Shown: piece by piece, positions 21,797 to 30,407 of the stretch
How positions within the stretch are numbered: the first letter of the stretch is position 1
Layout: each line of letters begins with the position of its first letter
Origin: Actinomycetota bacterium
GTDB taxonomy: Bacteria > Actinomycetota > Acidimicrobiia > Acidimicrobiales > Ilumatobacteraceae
Assembly (NCBI GenBank): GCA_005788815.1
Contig: SYAZ01000090.1
Coordinates: 1 to 32,222 of the forward strand
DNA: 32,222 nucleotides
Direction of reading: 5' to 3'
Made by a program: the position numbers and the translations under genes
The notes under the pieces: model-generated
What the model saw: the letters and a program-made list of their open reading frames with translations, nothing else
Databases searched by the model: none
What the model was told of the DNA's origin: nothing

Positions 21797-23961
21797 CAGT
21801 CACGCACCGAAGATCCGACCCCAACGAGACACAACGGGTTTGGCAACATCTGTGGTGCCGCCACTGCATAGCTCGCAGTGTCTAACGGGTCTGCAGGTAC
21901 TGCAGGGTCCACTCGCACTTTCCCTGCAAGAGCTGTGAACACACACTTCACCACTGGCGCAGCCGCACGCGATCCGTAACCACTTTTCTCTAAGTATGCA
22001 ACTGCCGTATACGGCTGAGCGGGGTCTTTACTGAAAGCGCCAAACACCGAAGAGTCATTCCAAGGCAAGTTGCCCGCACCTTGAGCGGTACCTGTCTTTC
22101 CTGCAATCGGCAGAGCACGCTTTGGATAGGACCGAAAAAGTTTCTCGCCCGTGGTGGCGTGATAAAAATCGGACGTAATGCCAGGCCCGTTGATGACTCG
22201 TGTTAATCCACCAACAATTGCCCCACGAATTTCTTCGCGCATTCCAACATCGTTCAATAGTTGTGGATCAATGAAATTCTGAACAATGGTTCCTGCCGTT
22301 AGATCAACTCGGCCGGATTTGCCATTCGGAGTTCCCGGAGCCCAAATCGCACGTACAACGCGCGGGCGCAACACTTGACCACCATTGCCTAATGCGCCAT
22401 AGGCCACTGCTAACTGAATTGGAGTCGCAGATAAAAGTCCTTGACCAATTGAAAACTGTAAGTTGTCGCCCACGTAGTAGCCCCTGCCTTCTTCTTTGGC
22501 AATGGCACCATCAGCTGCGAGGCGCTTCTTCAGAGCAAGGCTCGGAACGGTACCGATGTACTCGTAGGGCAAGTCAATCTCTGTTGGCGAACCGAACCCA
22601 AACAAACGCACTTGTTCCTCAAGCACTGGACGATTTCCGGTTTGAGTGAAAATCTCTTCACCAATCTTGTAGAAAAATACGTCTGACGAGACTGCTAGGG
22701 CTGTTTCTATGTCGACCCGACCGTATTTGCACGGCGCACCGTTACCGCAGTTCGCGTTCTTGAAAACACACTTCACATTCAACTGACAACGTTCTTCGGG
22801 AATGCTTTGCAATTTATAAGTGCCCTGATCTCGCAATGTGTAGTCAAGACCACCCGCAAGTTGTCCAGTATTCAAAGCCGCAAAAGCCACAAAAGGTTTG
22901 ATCGACGAACCCAAGTTGTATCGCCCTGAAATTGCTCGGTTGACCAAAATCGACAAGTCAGGATCTTCTGTCGTTGGAAACAACTCACCGAATTTCTCAG
23001 ATGAAATGCCGGCATTGAACCAACGGTTATCAAAGTTTGGAAAACTAGCCATTGCTACCACTTCACCTGTGGCATGGTTCAGAACAACACTTGAACCTGC
23101 AGGAGCCTTGTAATACGTAATCTCTGGATACGCAGGATCTGGCTCGCCATTCAACAAGACCGTGGGGGCCTCTGTTCGTCGACGCACCATAATTTCATTC
23201 TGTAGTGCTCTTTCGGTGAACTGTTGAATATCTAAATCGATAGTGAGCTGAATGTCATTGCCTGGTACCGGTTCTTTGCGATCTAGTTGTCGCAAAAAAC
23301 GACCTCGAGAATCCACTTCATACTTCACATAACCAGGAGTTCCTCGAAGTACGGATTCATATGTCTGCTCAACACCAAACTGGCCAACACGCGCGTCTGG
23401 GTCATAGCCAAGATTTTTGTAGTAATTCGTCTCGGATTCGCGAATTGCCCCAAGGAACCCGATGACGTGGCTTGCCATCGGCGAATACGGGTATTCACGA
23501 CGCCAATCTTCACGAATATCTATGCCGGGATAATCCTCGGAGCGCTCCCGCAGATACACGGCCAGTTCCTCAGAAACATCTTCCTTCAGAGGTAAGGGCT
23601 GCAACTGGTCGTAGCGCTTCGATGTAAATCTGTCCTCAAGCTGCTTGAACGACATACCCAATGCGCCAGACAATCTGTCCCACATTTGTGCTCGAGACAA
23701 ATCTTTAGCAATGACACCTCTGTCCATGGTGATAGTGAGCAATCGTTCATTACTCGCAACAACGCGACCCTTTAAATCAAATATTCGTCCACGCTCGGGA
23801 GTGAGTTTGATAGTACGAGTTCGCACTTCTTGCACGCGCACTTCCAAACCTGGCGCATCAACAGCTTGCAAGAACCACAAACGCACGCTTAACAACGATG
23901 AAAGAACAAGTGCAACAGAACCCAAAATCTTGAGTCGTGAGACAGTAGAGATACCTGCCAC
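21796..23961 (-). CDS. mrdA: penicillin-binding protein 2 (elongasome transpeptidase)
   Basis: 721 aa from GTG 23961, whose first base is shared with the mreD stop (TAGTG). GTG 24000 would add 13 residues and overlap mreD by 40 nt. One N-terminal membrane helix; a pedestal with TPERGRIFDLKGRVVASN and YPYSPMASHVIGFLG; then the transpeptidase domain. Numbered from GTG 24000: SSIK at 365-368 (nucleophile Ser365), SSD at 438-440, and KTG in IAGKTGTAQG. Four cysteines (405, 411, 418, 424) lie between SSIK and SSD, in a loop outside the membrane. Crosslinks peptidoglycan during side-wall growth, with RodA next door. Confidence 0.93.
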   Translation of the reverse strand: MAGISTVSRLKILGSVALVLSSLLSVRLWFLQAVDAPGLEVRVQEVRTRTIKLTPERGRIFDLKGRVVASNERLLTITMDRGVIAKDLSRAQMWDRLSGALGMSFKQLEDRFTSKRYDQLQPLPLKEDVSEELAVYLRERSEDYPGIDIREDWRREYPYSPMASHVIGFLGAIRESETNYYKNLGYDPDARVGQFGVEQTYESVLRGTPGYVKYEVDSRGRFLRQLDRKEPVPGNDIQLTIDLDIQQFTERALQNEIMVRRRTEAPTVLLNGEPDPAYPEITYYKAPAGSSVVLNHATGEVVAMASFPNFDNRWFNAGISSEKFGELFPTTEDPDLSILVNRAISGRYNLGSSIKPFVAFAALNTGQLAGGLDYTLRDQGTYKLQSIPEERCQLNVKCVFKNANCGNGAPCKYGRVDIETALAVSSDVFFYKIGEEIFTQTGNRPVLEEQVRLFGFGSPTEIDLPYEYIGTVPSLALKKRLAADGAIAKEEGRGYYVGDNLQFSIGQGLLSATPIQLAVAYGALGNGGQVLRPRVVRAIWAPGTPNGKSGRVDLTAGTIVQNFIDPQLLNDVGMREEIRGAIVGGLTRVINGPGITSDFYHATTGEKLFRSYPKRALPIAGKTGTAQGAGNLPWNDSSVFGAFSKDPAQPYTAVAYLEKSGYGSRAAAPVVKCVFTALAGKVRVDPAVPADPLDTASYAVAAPQMLPNPLCLVGVGSSVRD

Positions 23962-24482
23962 TAGCGAGCCGCCGAAGGTTCTCGAAGGGCCCAGCGACAC
24001 ACAAACTCAACGGGCCAACTGAAGACAGCATTGAACAAAGCAACAACTAGAGCCACTGTCAACACGTTCAATGTGAGCACATTTTCTGTGCCTGTGATTG
24101 TGAAACCGATCGGCAACAGAATCATTCCCACCGCACTCACGATGGAAGCAGTCAACATGCGTGACCACCAAGTGGATTCATGCACAAAAGAGTGTGCAAA
24201 CCCAGCGAGATACCCAACGATGGCAAACACTGCTGCACACAATCCCAATGGCGTTGCCAGCACCATGTCATAGAGAAGGCCGACAATGAAACCAGCAATA
24301 GCGCCGGTCTGTGAACCCGTCGCCAAGCCCGAGGACGCTGCTAACAGCAACATCACCTGCAGACAGACTCCGAATGGGCGCATTTCGTTGAACAGTGTTG
24401 TTTGCAACGATAAAAACATCAAGCCCACTAGAACCAAACGGGTATAGCGATTCTCAATAATGAAAATGAGTTGATTCATCAT
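23961..24482 (-). CDS. mreD: rod shape-determining membrane protein MreD
   Basis: 173 aa, five to six membrane helices with short loops: TRLVLVGLMFLSLQTTLF, GAIAGFIVGLLYDMVLATPLG (the FxxGLxxD-like stretch typical of MreD) and LGLCAAVFAIVGYLAGF. Recognised by topology, this motif and its place between mreC and mrdA. ATG 24482 overlaps the mreC stop (ATGATG around TGA); the second ATG at 24479 is equally possible. Part of the elongasome. Confidence 0.9.
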   Translation of the reverse strand: MMNQLIFIIENRYTRLVLVGLMFLSLQTTLFNEMRPFGVCLQVMLLLAASSGLATGSQTGAIAGFIVGLLYDMVLATPLGLCAAVFAIVGYLAGFAHSFVHESTWWSRMLTASIVSAVGMILLPIGFTITGTENVLTLNVLTVALVVALFNAVFSWPVEFVCRWALREPSAAR

Positions 24483-25594
24483 GGCTGCACTGGCCGTTCA
24501 GTACTTGGTTGATACAACAACACGCGAACAAAGTTCAGATAATCGAAATCTGCTGCGAGTTCAACTTCTAACAGAGGTCCCAATGTTCCGGTTCTCTTGA
24601 TGACGCGACTAATTGTTCCGATCACAACATCGGGTGGCGCAAGCGAGGTAGCACCGCCAGCAGAAATCACGGGAGAGCCAACCTTTACATCACCGAAACG
24701 CACTTGATTTTCCACGAATCGAACAACAGGAGCCTTCGAGAGTCCGCGCCCTTCAAGTGCCCCCGTCTCTTTTAGGGGCAAATCAATTCCCGCAGGCACC
24801 GTGATGGGTGACTTCGTTGATTGTCCAGGTTTGTTCGGACCGACTGAACCAGGTGGTGAAGTAACACCTGTCGGAGAAACAGTTGTAACTGTTGGCGCGA
24901 TAGTTGCGCCAGGCGTGAAACCTGGAATCCCAGTCGTGGTTGTCACTTTGATCGTTGTGGTTGTTGTACTCGTTGATGTTGTACTACTACTGTCGGACGT
25001 CCCTTCACCCACGACTGTCGTCGTAGTTGTTGGGGGCGCATTCACTACTTTGACTGCCAGTGAATAACCAGGGTCTGTCATCAACATGACAACCGAACGT
25101 TTCTTGTACACGTCGGTGACTTTTCCGATCATGCCGGCTGCGTTCAGCACTGGCATGCCCACCTTTATTCCACATTCGGTGCCACGGTTGATTTCTACCG
25201 TTTGGGAATAGTTGGAAGGTGATGACCCGACAACTTGAGCGGTGCACGAAGAAATACCAGCAAGAGTTGGCAAACCATTGAGTGCCAATAACTCTTGCGC
25301 TTCACGAACACTTGCAATTGCGGAAATTGTTGCACCCTCGTTGTACGCCACCAAGTCCTTCAAACGGCGATTCTCATCTACAACAGAGTTGTAGTGAGTA
25401 ATGCCATGCCACGTATTTTGAATGGGCCGAGTAAGAACTCGTGAAGCGCTTTCAATCGGACGAAACACAACACCAAAACTTGAACGGGCAAAGTTGACGA
25501 TGGAACTTCCACGTAAATCCATCGTGATGAGAATCACTGAGGTGAGCGACAACAGCAGGATCGCCCGGCGTCGCGTGAACGAATAACCCGCCAC
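24479..25594 (-). CDS. mreC: rod shape-determining protein MreC with Thr-rich insert
   Basis: 371 aa, GTG start 25594. A short basic cytoplasmic tail and one membrane helix (about 11-27) are followed by a coiled coil (about 65-105, NSVVDENRRLKDLVAYNE). The beta domain begins at CTAQVVGSSPSNYSQTVEIN with GIKVGMPVLNAAGMIGKV and resumes at about 290 with VRFGDVKVGSPVISAGG and PPDVVIGTISRV. Between these halves sits a low-complexity Thr/Ser/Pro insert (about 187-268). MreC is the external scaffold that activates PBP2/RodA. It lies 10 nt after mreB and overlaps mreD. Confidence 0.92.
   Translation of the reverse strand: MAGYSFTRRRAILLLSLTSVILITMDLRGSSIVNFARSSFGVVFRPIESASRVLTRPIQNTWHGITHYNSVVDENRRLKDLVAYNEGATISAIASVREAQELLALNGLPTLAGISSCTAQVVGSSPSNYSQTVEINRGTECGIKVGMPVLNAAGMIGKVTDVYKKRSVVMLMTDPGYSLAVKVVNAPPTTTTTVVGEGTSDSSSTTSTSTTTTTIKVTTTTGIPGFTPGATIAPTVTTVSPTGVTSPPGSVGPNKPGQSTKSPITVPAGIDLPLKETGALEGRGLSKAPVVRFVENQVRFGDVKVGSPVISAGGATSLAPPDVVIGTISRVIKRTGTLGPLLEVELAADFDYLNFVRVLLYQPSTERPVQP
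24791..25036 (-). repeat. low-complexity Thr-rich coding segment inside mreC
   Basis: Encodes about 82 residues dominated by Thr, Ser, Pro, Val and Gly, with runs such as PPTTTTTVV and STSTTTTTIKVTTTT, written in mixed ACN codons. It lies between the two beta subdomains of MreC and stays in frame. On the plus strand it reads as GTN-rich repeats. Confidence 0.85.
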
Positions 25595-25604
25595 GGAAAT
25601 ACTT

Positions 25605-26645
25605 CTACTGTTGGTCGAGCCCTGGAGAGGACATCATTCCGCGCATTGCCTCAATGTTTTCGAGCGCAAGACCCGAACCTATGGCAACCGCGTACAACGG
25701 GTCTGGAGCTATGTAACAAGGCATGCCTGTTTCGTGAGTGACTCGTTGAGTAATTCCAGCCAACAGTGCGCCACCGCCAGACAAATAGATACCGCGATCC
25801 ATAATGTCGGCAGCCAGCTCTGGAGGCGTTCTATCGAGAGTTGACTTCACAGCATCAATAATGGCAGTAACTGGCTCTGCAATGGCGTCGCGTATCTGTG
25901 CAGATGTGATTTCTACCGTGCGAGGCAAGCCTGACACTGTGTCTCGACCGCCAACATCTGCTGTGAGTTCTTGGGCCAATGGCCATGCCGATGCCATCTG
26001 AATCTTGATTTCTTCTGCCGTATTGATTCCAATATCGAGACTGAAAGCAGTACGCACATACGCAACGATTGCCTCGTCTAACTCATCACCTGCAACGCGA
26101 ACACTCTGCGCAACCACAATGCCACCTAATGAAATAACTGCAACTTCAGTAGTGCCGCCACCGATGTCAACAATCATGTTGCCGCTTGGTTCGTGCACAG
26201 GCAGGCCAGCGCCGATAGCAGCGGCCATTGGCTCTTCAATAATGTGCACCGGGCGACGCGCGCCAGCATATTCAGCGGCATCCTGCACAGCACGTTGCTC
26301 AACACCAGTAATGCCAGACGGAACACAGATAACCATGCGTGGCTTGCTCCACCGAGAGGTGGAAATTCGCTGAATGAAATAGCGCAACATTTTTTCGCAC
26401 ACGTCAAAGTCTGCGATGACTCCATCTTTCAGGGGACGGATCGCCTCAATATGCTTTGGCGTGCGACCCAACATGCGCTTCGCTTCCCAACCCACAGCAA
26501 CTGGTCGACCATCGCGCATGTCAATTGCCACCACCGATGGCTCATTAAGAACAATGCCTTGACCGCGCACATAGACCAAGGTGTTTGCTGTACCAAGGTC
26601 AATGGCGATGTCGCGACCGATGTTCAATGGATTATTGCGACTCAT
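25605..26645 (-). CDS. mreB: actin-like cell shape protein MreB
   Basis: 346 aa, full length. Forms membrane-bound filaments that guide the elongasome. The actin-family phosphate loops are IAIDLGTANTLVYV (phosphate 1), IVDIGGGTTEVAVISLGG (phosphate 2) and YLSGGGALLAGI (adenosine region). EEPMAAAIGAGL and EEIKIQMASAWP are typical of MreB. AGGAG lies 9 nt before ATG 26645. Its presence predicts rod-shaped or elongating cells. First gene of mreB-mreC-mreD-mrdA-rodA; a GC-rich hairpin at the ndk stop lies just upstream. Confidence 0.97.
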   Translation of the reverse strand: MSRNNPLNIGRDIAIDLGTANTLVYVRGQGIVLNEPSVVAIDMRDGRPVAVGWEAKRMLGRTPKHIEAIRPLKDGVIADFDVCEKMLRYFIQRISTSRWSKPRMVICVPSGITGVEQRAVQDAAEYAGARRPVHIIEEPMAAAIGAGLPVHEPSGNMIVDIGGGTTEVAVISLGGIVVAQSVRVAGDELDEAIVAYVRTAFSLDIGINTAEEIKIQMASAWPLAQELTADVGGRDTVSGLPRTVEITSAQIRDAIAEPVTAIIDAVKSTLDRTPPELAADIMDRGIYLSGGGALLAGITQRVTHETGMPCYIAPDPLYAVAIGSGLALENIEAMRGMMSSPGLDQQ

Positions 26646-26700
26646 AGAAGAAACTCCTGCGGCAAGACGGAAACCATCGTGCCTGCGAGAATGCTAACGA

Positions 26701-26721
26701 CCCACGCCCTAGAGGGCGGGG
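26701..26721 (-). terminator. GC-rich hairpin at the ndk stop codon
   Basis: On the minus strand, CCC-CGCCC and GGGCG-T-GGG pair (8 bp with one bulged T) around a TCTA loop that contains part of the ndk stop codon. No U-tract follows. It could stop or slow transcription between ndk and mreB, or protect the ndk 3' end. Confidence 0.4.
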
Positions 26722-27119
26722 AAGAAGATTCCTAGTTCGCGGGCAGCAGATTCAGCCGAGTCACTGCCATGGACAAGATTCTCTGTGAACAAGGTGCCGT
26801 AGTCACCACGAATAGTGCCAGGAGCTGCAGTGCGTGGATTGGTGGCGCCCATCATTGCGCGCACGATCTCCCATGTATCTTCTGGACCCTCAACAGCCAT
26901 GGCCACCACTGGACCACGAGCCATGAAGGTGACGAGATCCGAATAGAAACCCTTGCCCACATGCTCTTCATAGTGACGAGCAAGGACGTCGGCGTCGAGT
27001 GTGCGCAGTTCCATTGCAGCGACACGCAAGCCTTTGGATTCGAAACGAGAAGTGATGGCGCCAATCAGGCCGCGTTCCACGGCATCGGGCTTCAAAAGGA
27101 CGAGGGTGCGGTTTGACAT
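26709..27119 (-). CDS. ndk: nucleoside diphosphate kinase
   Basis: 136 aa, normal size. It balances NTP and dNTP pools by phosphate transfer through a phosphohistidine. RTLVLLKPDAVERGLIG opens the fold; GATNPRTAAPGTIRGDYG is the nucleotide region; the catalytic His117 is in NLVHGSDS. Start ATG 27119 has no SD, and TAGCCT lies 7 nt upstream, so a leaderless mRNA is plausible despite its position 51 nt after folC. Confidence 0.97.
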   Translation of the reverse strand: MSNRTLVLLKPDAVERGLIGAITSRFESKGLRVAAMELRTLDADVLARHYEEHVGKGFYSDLVTFMARGPVVAMAVEGPEDTWEIVRAMMGATNPRTAAPGTIRGDYGTLFTENLVHGSDSAESAARELGIFFPAL

Positions 27120-27126
27120 GGTTGAC

Positions 27127-27132
27127 AGGCTA
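27127..27132 (-). promoter_or_regulatory. candidate -10 hexamer, leaderless start of ndk
   Basis: TAGCCT (TANNNT) on the minus strand ends 7 nt before ATG 27119 in the 51-nt folC-ndk gap, and there is no SD. A TTGGGC at 27157-27152 has a 19-nt spacer, longer than usual for a -35. Confidence 0.38.
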
Positions 27133-27170
27133 CGCCGTTCCCCTTCAGAATGCCCAAGACCCCTATGGAA

Positions 27171-28466
27171 TCAGGGTAAAACCCGTCGAAGATGGGTCCG
27201 TGCAGCCCCCACGACGTACAAAGACCCAGCAACAAGGACCGCGTCATCACTTCCAGCATCGGCCAAGGCCATGTCACAGGCGCGTTCTACAGAATCGGCC
27301 GATGAGACATTCGTACAGCCCATCTGTTCGGCCACAGTTGCAATCTCTCTGCCCTGACGCGCTCTAGGCGAAGGCGCAGTGCAACAAATGACGACGTCGA
27401 ACTCATCCACTTTCAACGCAGACAAAGTGTCGGCGATATCCCTGCCGCCCAAAGCACCAACAATCAAGATGCGTCGTCCGTGTGGATCGAAATCGTCAAA
27501 GAAAACACTGGCGCACACATCTGCGCCTGCCGGGTTGTGCGCACCATCCAAAATGACCAATGGCTGATGACCGACAACTTCGAATCGACCAGGCATGACG
27601 ACATTGGCAAACCCCTCTGTTACAACTTCGTGGGAAAGTGCCGTGCCAAAAAACGCCTCGACTGCAGCAACTGCAACAGCAGCGTTATCGCCTTGATGCC
27701 ATCCGTGCAGCGGTAGGAAAAGATCGAGATAGTCCCCGCGTTGAGTACGAATGTGTAACGCACGACCACCTAGTGCCAAGTGATTGTCTACGACTTCGAA
27801 TTGTTCGTTCACAAAGAGCATTTCGTCGTGGGGTTCGGCACGAAAGATGGGCCACAAATCTTCATTGCTTTCACCGATGATTGCGACGGACCCTTGCTTA
27901 ATAATGCCGGCCTTCTCAGTTGCTATATGAGCAAGCGTTGGTCCAGCGAATTCCATATGGTCAAGTGCGATGTTGGTAATAACCGAAACGTCTGGTTGCA
28001 CGACATTGGTTGCATCCCAACGGCCCAACATTCCCACTTCGACTACCGCCACATCAACGGCTGCATCGGAGAACCAGCGAAACGCAGCAGCAGTCATGAT
28101 TTCGAAATAGGAAGGCCTGATAGCGGCAATACCTTCGGCGTTAGCAATGGCAGCGACAGAGTCAGCAAAATCGTGCTCCCCAATCATCTCGCCATCTACT
28201 TGTATGCGTTCACGAACATCTTCCAAGTGAGGACTCGAATATGTGCCCACCTTGACGCCATGCGCCATGAGCAACTTTGTGATGATCTGAGAAGTAGAGC
28301 CTTTGCCATTTGTTCCCGTGACGTGAATAACTCGAAAATCATTTTGTGGACTGCCGAGAACGGACAAAAGCAACTCAATGTTGTCAATAGACGGAGATGT
28401 TATGCGTCCGGTTTTTTCATACGAGGCGTGCTCGTCTAGATAAACGAGCGCTGCTGAATAGTCCAC
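27171..28466 (-). CDS. folC: bifunctional folylpolyglutamate/dihydrofolate synthase
   Basis: 431 aa, Mur-ligase fold. Adds glutamate to folates, and often to dihydropteroate. Visible are the P-loop VTGTNGKGSTSQ (about 49-60), YSSPHLEDVRERI, the Mg-binding VVEVGMLGRWDATN, ITNIALDHMEFAG, TEKAGIIK and, in the C-terminal domain, LDGAHNPAGADV. The DHMEFAG segment reads DHxEFLG-like as in the family. Start is GTG 28466, 4 nt after the clpX stop, with no clear SD, so coupling to clpX translation is likely. Confidence 0.95.
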   Translation of the reverse strand: MDYSAALVYLDEHASYEKTGRITSPSIDNIELLLSVLGSPQNDFRVIHVTGTNGKGSTSQIITKLLMAHGVKVGTYSSPHLEDVRERIQVDGEMIGEHDFADSVAAIANAEGIAAIRPSYFEIMTAAAFRWFSDAAVDVAVVEVGMLGRWDATNVVQPDVSVITNIALDHMEFAGPTLAHIATEKAGIIKQGSVAIIGESNEDLWPIFRAEPHDEMLFVNEQFEVVDNHLALGGRALHIRTQRGDYLDLFLPLHGWHQGDNAAVAVAAVEAFFGTALSHEVVTEGFANVVMPGRFEVVGHQPLVILDGAHNPAGADVCASVFFDDFDPHGRRILIVGALGGRDIADTLSALKVDEFDVVICCTAPSPRARQGREIATVAEQMGCTNVSSADSVERACDMALADAGSDDAVLVAGSLYVVGAARTHLRRVLP

Positions 28467-28470
28467 TGCT

Positions 28471-29754
28471 CTACGAAGCGGCGCGACGCTGACGCGGTGC
28501 CCGTGCGGTGGCCTTAGAGACCATCTCTGGCATCGTGTGATTCGTTACACACTCAGCGTTGACAATCACTTGGGCGACATCGGTGCGACCAGGCACTTCG
28601 TACATGACATCAAGCAATGTTTCTTCGAGAATGGCACGCAGACCGCGTGCACCTGTGCCGCGAGTCAAGGCGAGATCTGAAATTGCATCGAGTGCTTCGG
28701 GTGTAATCACCAGTTCAACATCGTCAAATTCGAAAATCTTGGTGTATTGCTTCACGAGAGCATTCTTTGGCTCAGTAAGAATCTGCATAAGCGCAGACTT
28801 GTCAAGAGCATGCACCGCGCCCACCATTGGCAAGCGTCCGATGAATTCTGGAATCATTCCGAACTTCAAAAGATCTTCAGGAAGGACTTGGGAGAAAAGG
28901 TCGCCCGCATCTTTGTCTGCTTTGGAAGCGACAGTTGCGTTGAAACCCATGCCCTTGTGTCCGATGCGCTGCTCAATGATTTTTTCAAGACCAGAAAAAG
29001 CACCACCACAAATGAAGAGAACATTCGTTGTGTCGATCTGAATGAACTCTTGATGTGGGTGCTTGCGGCCACCTTGTGGCGGAACCGATGCAACTGTGCC
29101 TTCAAGAATCTTCAACAGAGCCTGTTGTACGCCTTCACCAGAGACATCGCGAGTGATGCTTGGGTTTTCTGCTTTACGAGACACTTTGTCGATCTCGTCG
29201 ATGTACACAATTCCTTGTTCGGCTTTCTTCACATCGAAATCTGCTGCTTGCAAGAGCTTCAGCAAAATGTTTTCGACGTCTTCACCGACGTAGCCAGCCT
29301 CGGTGAGAGCAGTGGCGTCGGCGACAGCGAACGGAACGTTCAACATGCGAGCAAGAGTCTGCGCTAAGTGAGTCTTTCCGCAACCGGTAGGACCAAGAAG
29401 CAAGATGTTGCTCTTTTGCAATTCCACTTCATCGCGACGAATACCAGTGTTTTGCTGCATGTACTGGAGCCGGCGATAGTGATGAAATACCGCTACCGAC
29501 AGGACTTTCTTGGCACGCTCTTGGCCAACGACATATTCATCAAGGAAAGCACGAGTCTCTACTGGTGTCGGAAGCGAATCCAAGCGGATGTCGCTTCGCT
29601 CTCCCACTTCTTCTTCGATGATCTCATTGCAGAGTTCGATGCACTCGTCGCAGATGTACACGCCAGGGCCGGCGATGAGCTTTTTAACTTGCTTTTGGGA
29701 CTTGCCACAAAAGGAGCACTTCAGAAGCTCTCCTGTGTCCGTAAATTTGGCCAC
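28471..29754 (-). CDS. clpX: ATP-dependent Clp protease ATP-binding subunit ClpX
   Basis: 427 aa. It unfolds tagged substrates and feeds them to ClpP. An N-terminal zinc finger has Cys13, Cys16, Cys35 and Cys38 (CSFCGK...CDEC). Walker A is GPTGCGKT (121-128), Walker B is IVYIDEIDK (182-190), and the pore loop GYVGEDV follows ALTEA. The ClpP-docking loop usually reads IGF; here it is MGF in HKGMGFNAT, a mild change. The GTG start at 29754 is preceded by GAGGGAGGG at 5 nt, a strong SD. It follows clpP directly. Confidence 0.97.
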   Translation of the reverse strand: MAKFTDTGELLKCSFCGKSQKQVKKLIAGPGVYICDECIELCNEIIEEEVGERSDIRLDSLPTPVETRAFLDEYVVGQERAKKVLSVAVFHHYRRLQYMQQNTGIRRDEVELQKSNILLLGPTGCGKTHLAQTLARMLNVPFAVADATALTEAGYVGEDVENILLKLLQAADFDVKKAEQGIVYIDEIDKVSRKAENPSITRDVSGEGVQQALLKILEGTVASVPPQGGRKHPHQEFIQIDTTNVLFICGGAFSGLEKIIEQRIGHKGMGFNATVASKADKDAGDLFSQVLPEDLLKFGMIPEFIGRLPMVGAVHALDKSALMQILTEPKNALVKQYTKIFEFDDVELVITPEALDAISDLALTRGTGARGLRAILEETLLDVMYEVPGRTDVAQVIVNAECVTNHTMPEMVSKATARAPRQRRAAS

Positions 29755-29780
29755 GAAGGCCCTCCCTCGACGATGTGTTG

Positions 29781-30407
29781 CTAGCGGATAGGACCGGTGC
29801 GGTCCGTCAACTCGCGTGAAGAAATCACACTGTCGATAATGCCATACTCAACGGCCTCATTCGCTTCAATTACGAAGTCACGGTCCGTATCGGCATGAAT
29901 TCTTTCCATGCTCTGGCCCGTGTGCTTGGCAAGAATCTCCTCGAGGAGGTCACGCATACGCAGGATTTCCTTGGCTGCAATCTCGAGATCGGTGACCTGG
30001 CCGTAGCCCACCTGACCGTACGGCTGGTGCAAAAGGACTCGTGAGTGAGGCAAGGCAAGGCGCTTGCCTTTGGTGCCGGCGGCCAGGAGAACTGCAGCAG
30101 CAGACGCGGCCTGACCAAGACAGATGGTTGCAATGTCGTTCTTGATGAACTGCATGGTGTCGTAAATGGCAAACAACGAGGTGATGTCGCCGCCAGGGCT
30201 GTTGATGTAGATATTGATGTCGCGGTCTGGGTTTTCACTCTCTAAGTGAATGAGCTGCGCACAGATCAAGTTCGCGATTGTGTCATCGATGGGTGTTCCC
30301 AAAAAGATGATGTTCTCTTTCAGCAAACGTGAGAAGAGGTCATACGTGCGCTCTCCACGACTTGTTTGCTCAGTGACGTTCGGAACGTAGTAATTCTGGA
30401 AGTTCAT
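29781..30407 (-). CDS. clpP: ATP-dependent Clp protease proteolytic subunit ClpP
   Basis: 208 aa serine peptidase that forms 14-mers. The catalytic triad is visible: Ser102 in [11 protein letters not shown], His127 in RVLLHQP and Asp177 in [34 protein letters not shown] is the handle/oxyanion region. GGAGG lies 7 nt before ATG 30407, encoded in the last codons of tig, and the two genes overlap by ATGA. Only one clpP copy is present between tig and clpX, while many actinobacteria have a tandem pair. Confidence 0.97.
   Translation of the reverse strand: MNFQNYYVPNVTEQTSRGERTYDLFSRLLKENIIFLGTPIDDTIANLICAQLIHLESENPDRDINIYINSPGGDITSLFAIYDTMQFIKNDIATICLGQAASAAAVLLAAGTKGKRLALPHSRVLLHQPYGQVGYGQVTDLEIAAKEILRMRDLLEEILAKHTGQSMERIHADTDRDFVIEANEAVEYGIIDSVISSRELTDRTGPIR
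29791..29805 (-). other. small perfect hairpin at the clpP 3' end
   Basis: GGACCG (29791-29796) and CGGTCC (29800-29805) pair around a 3-nt loop, within the last codons of clpP and 37 nt before the clpX start. It is a possible RNA processing or attenuation point; it may be incidental to coding. Confidence 0.25.

Noticed and set aside
24791-25036. Tandem DNA repeat or CRISPR-like array
   Set aside because: The repetitiveness comes from Thr codons in frame within mreC; no regular unit with spacers exists.
26193-26735. 180-codon open frame on the plus strand opposite mreB
   Set aside because: It lies wholly opposite mreB, a certain gene, with the repetitive His/Thr composition of a shadow frame.
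27780-28439. 219-codon plus-strand open frame opposite folC
   Set aside because: It mirrors folC codons, and no start signal or protein-like features are seen.
28747-29367. 206-codon plus-strand open frame opposite clpX
   Set aside because: It mirrors clpX, with Cys/Phe-rich composition typical of an antisense frame.
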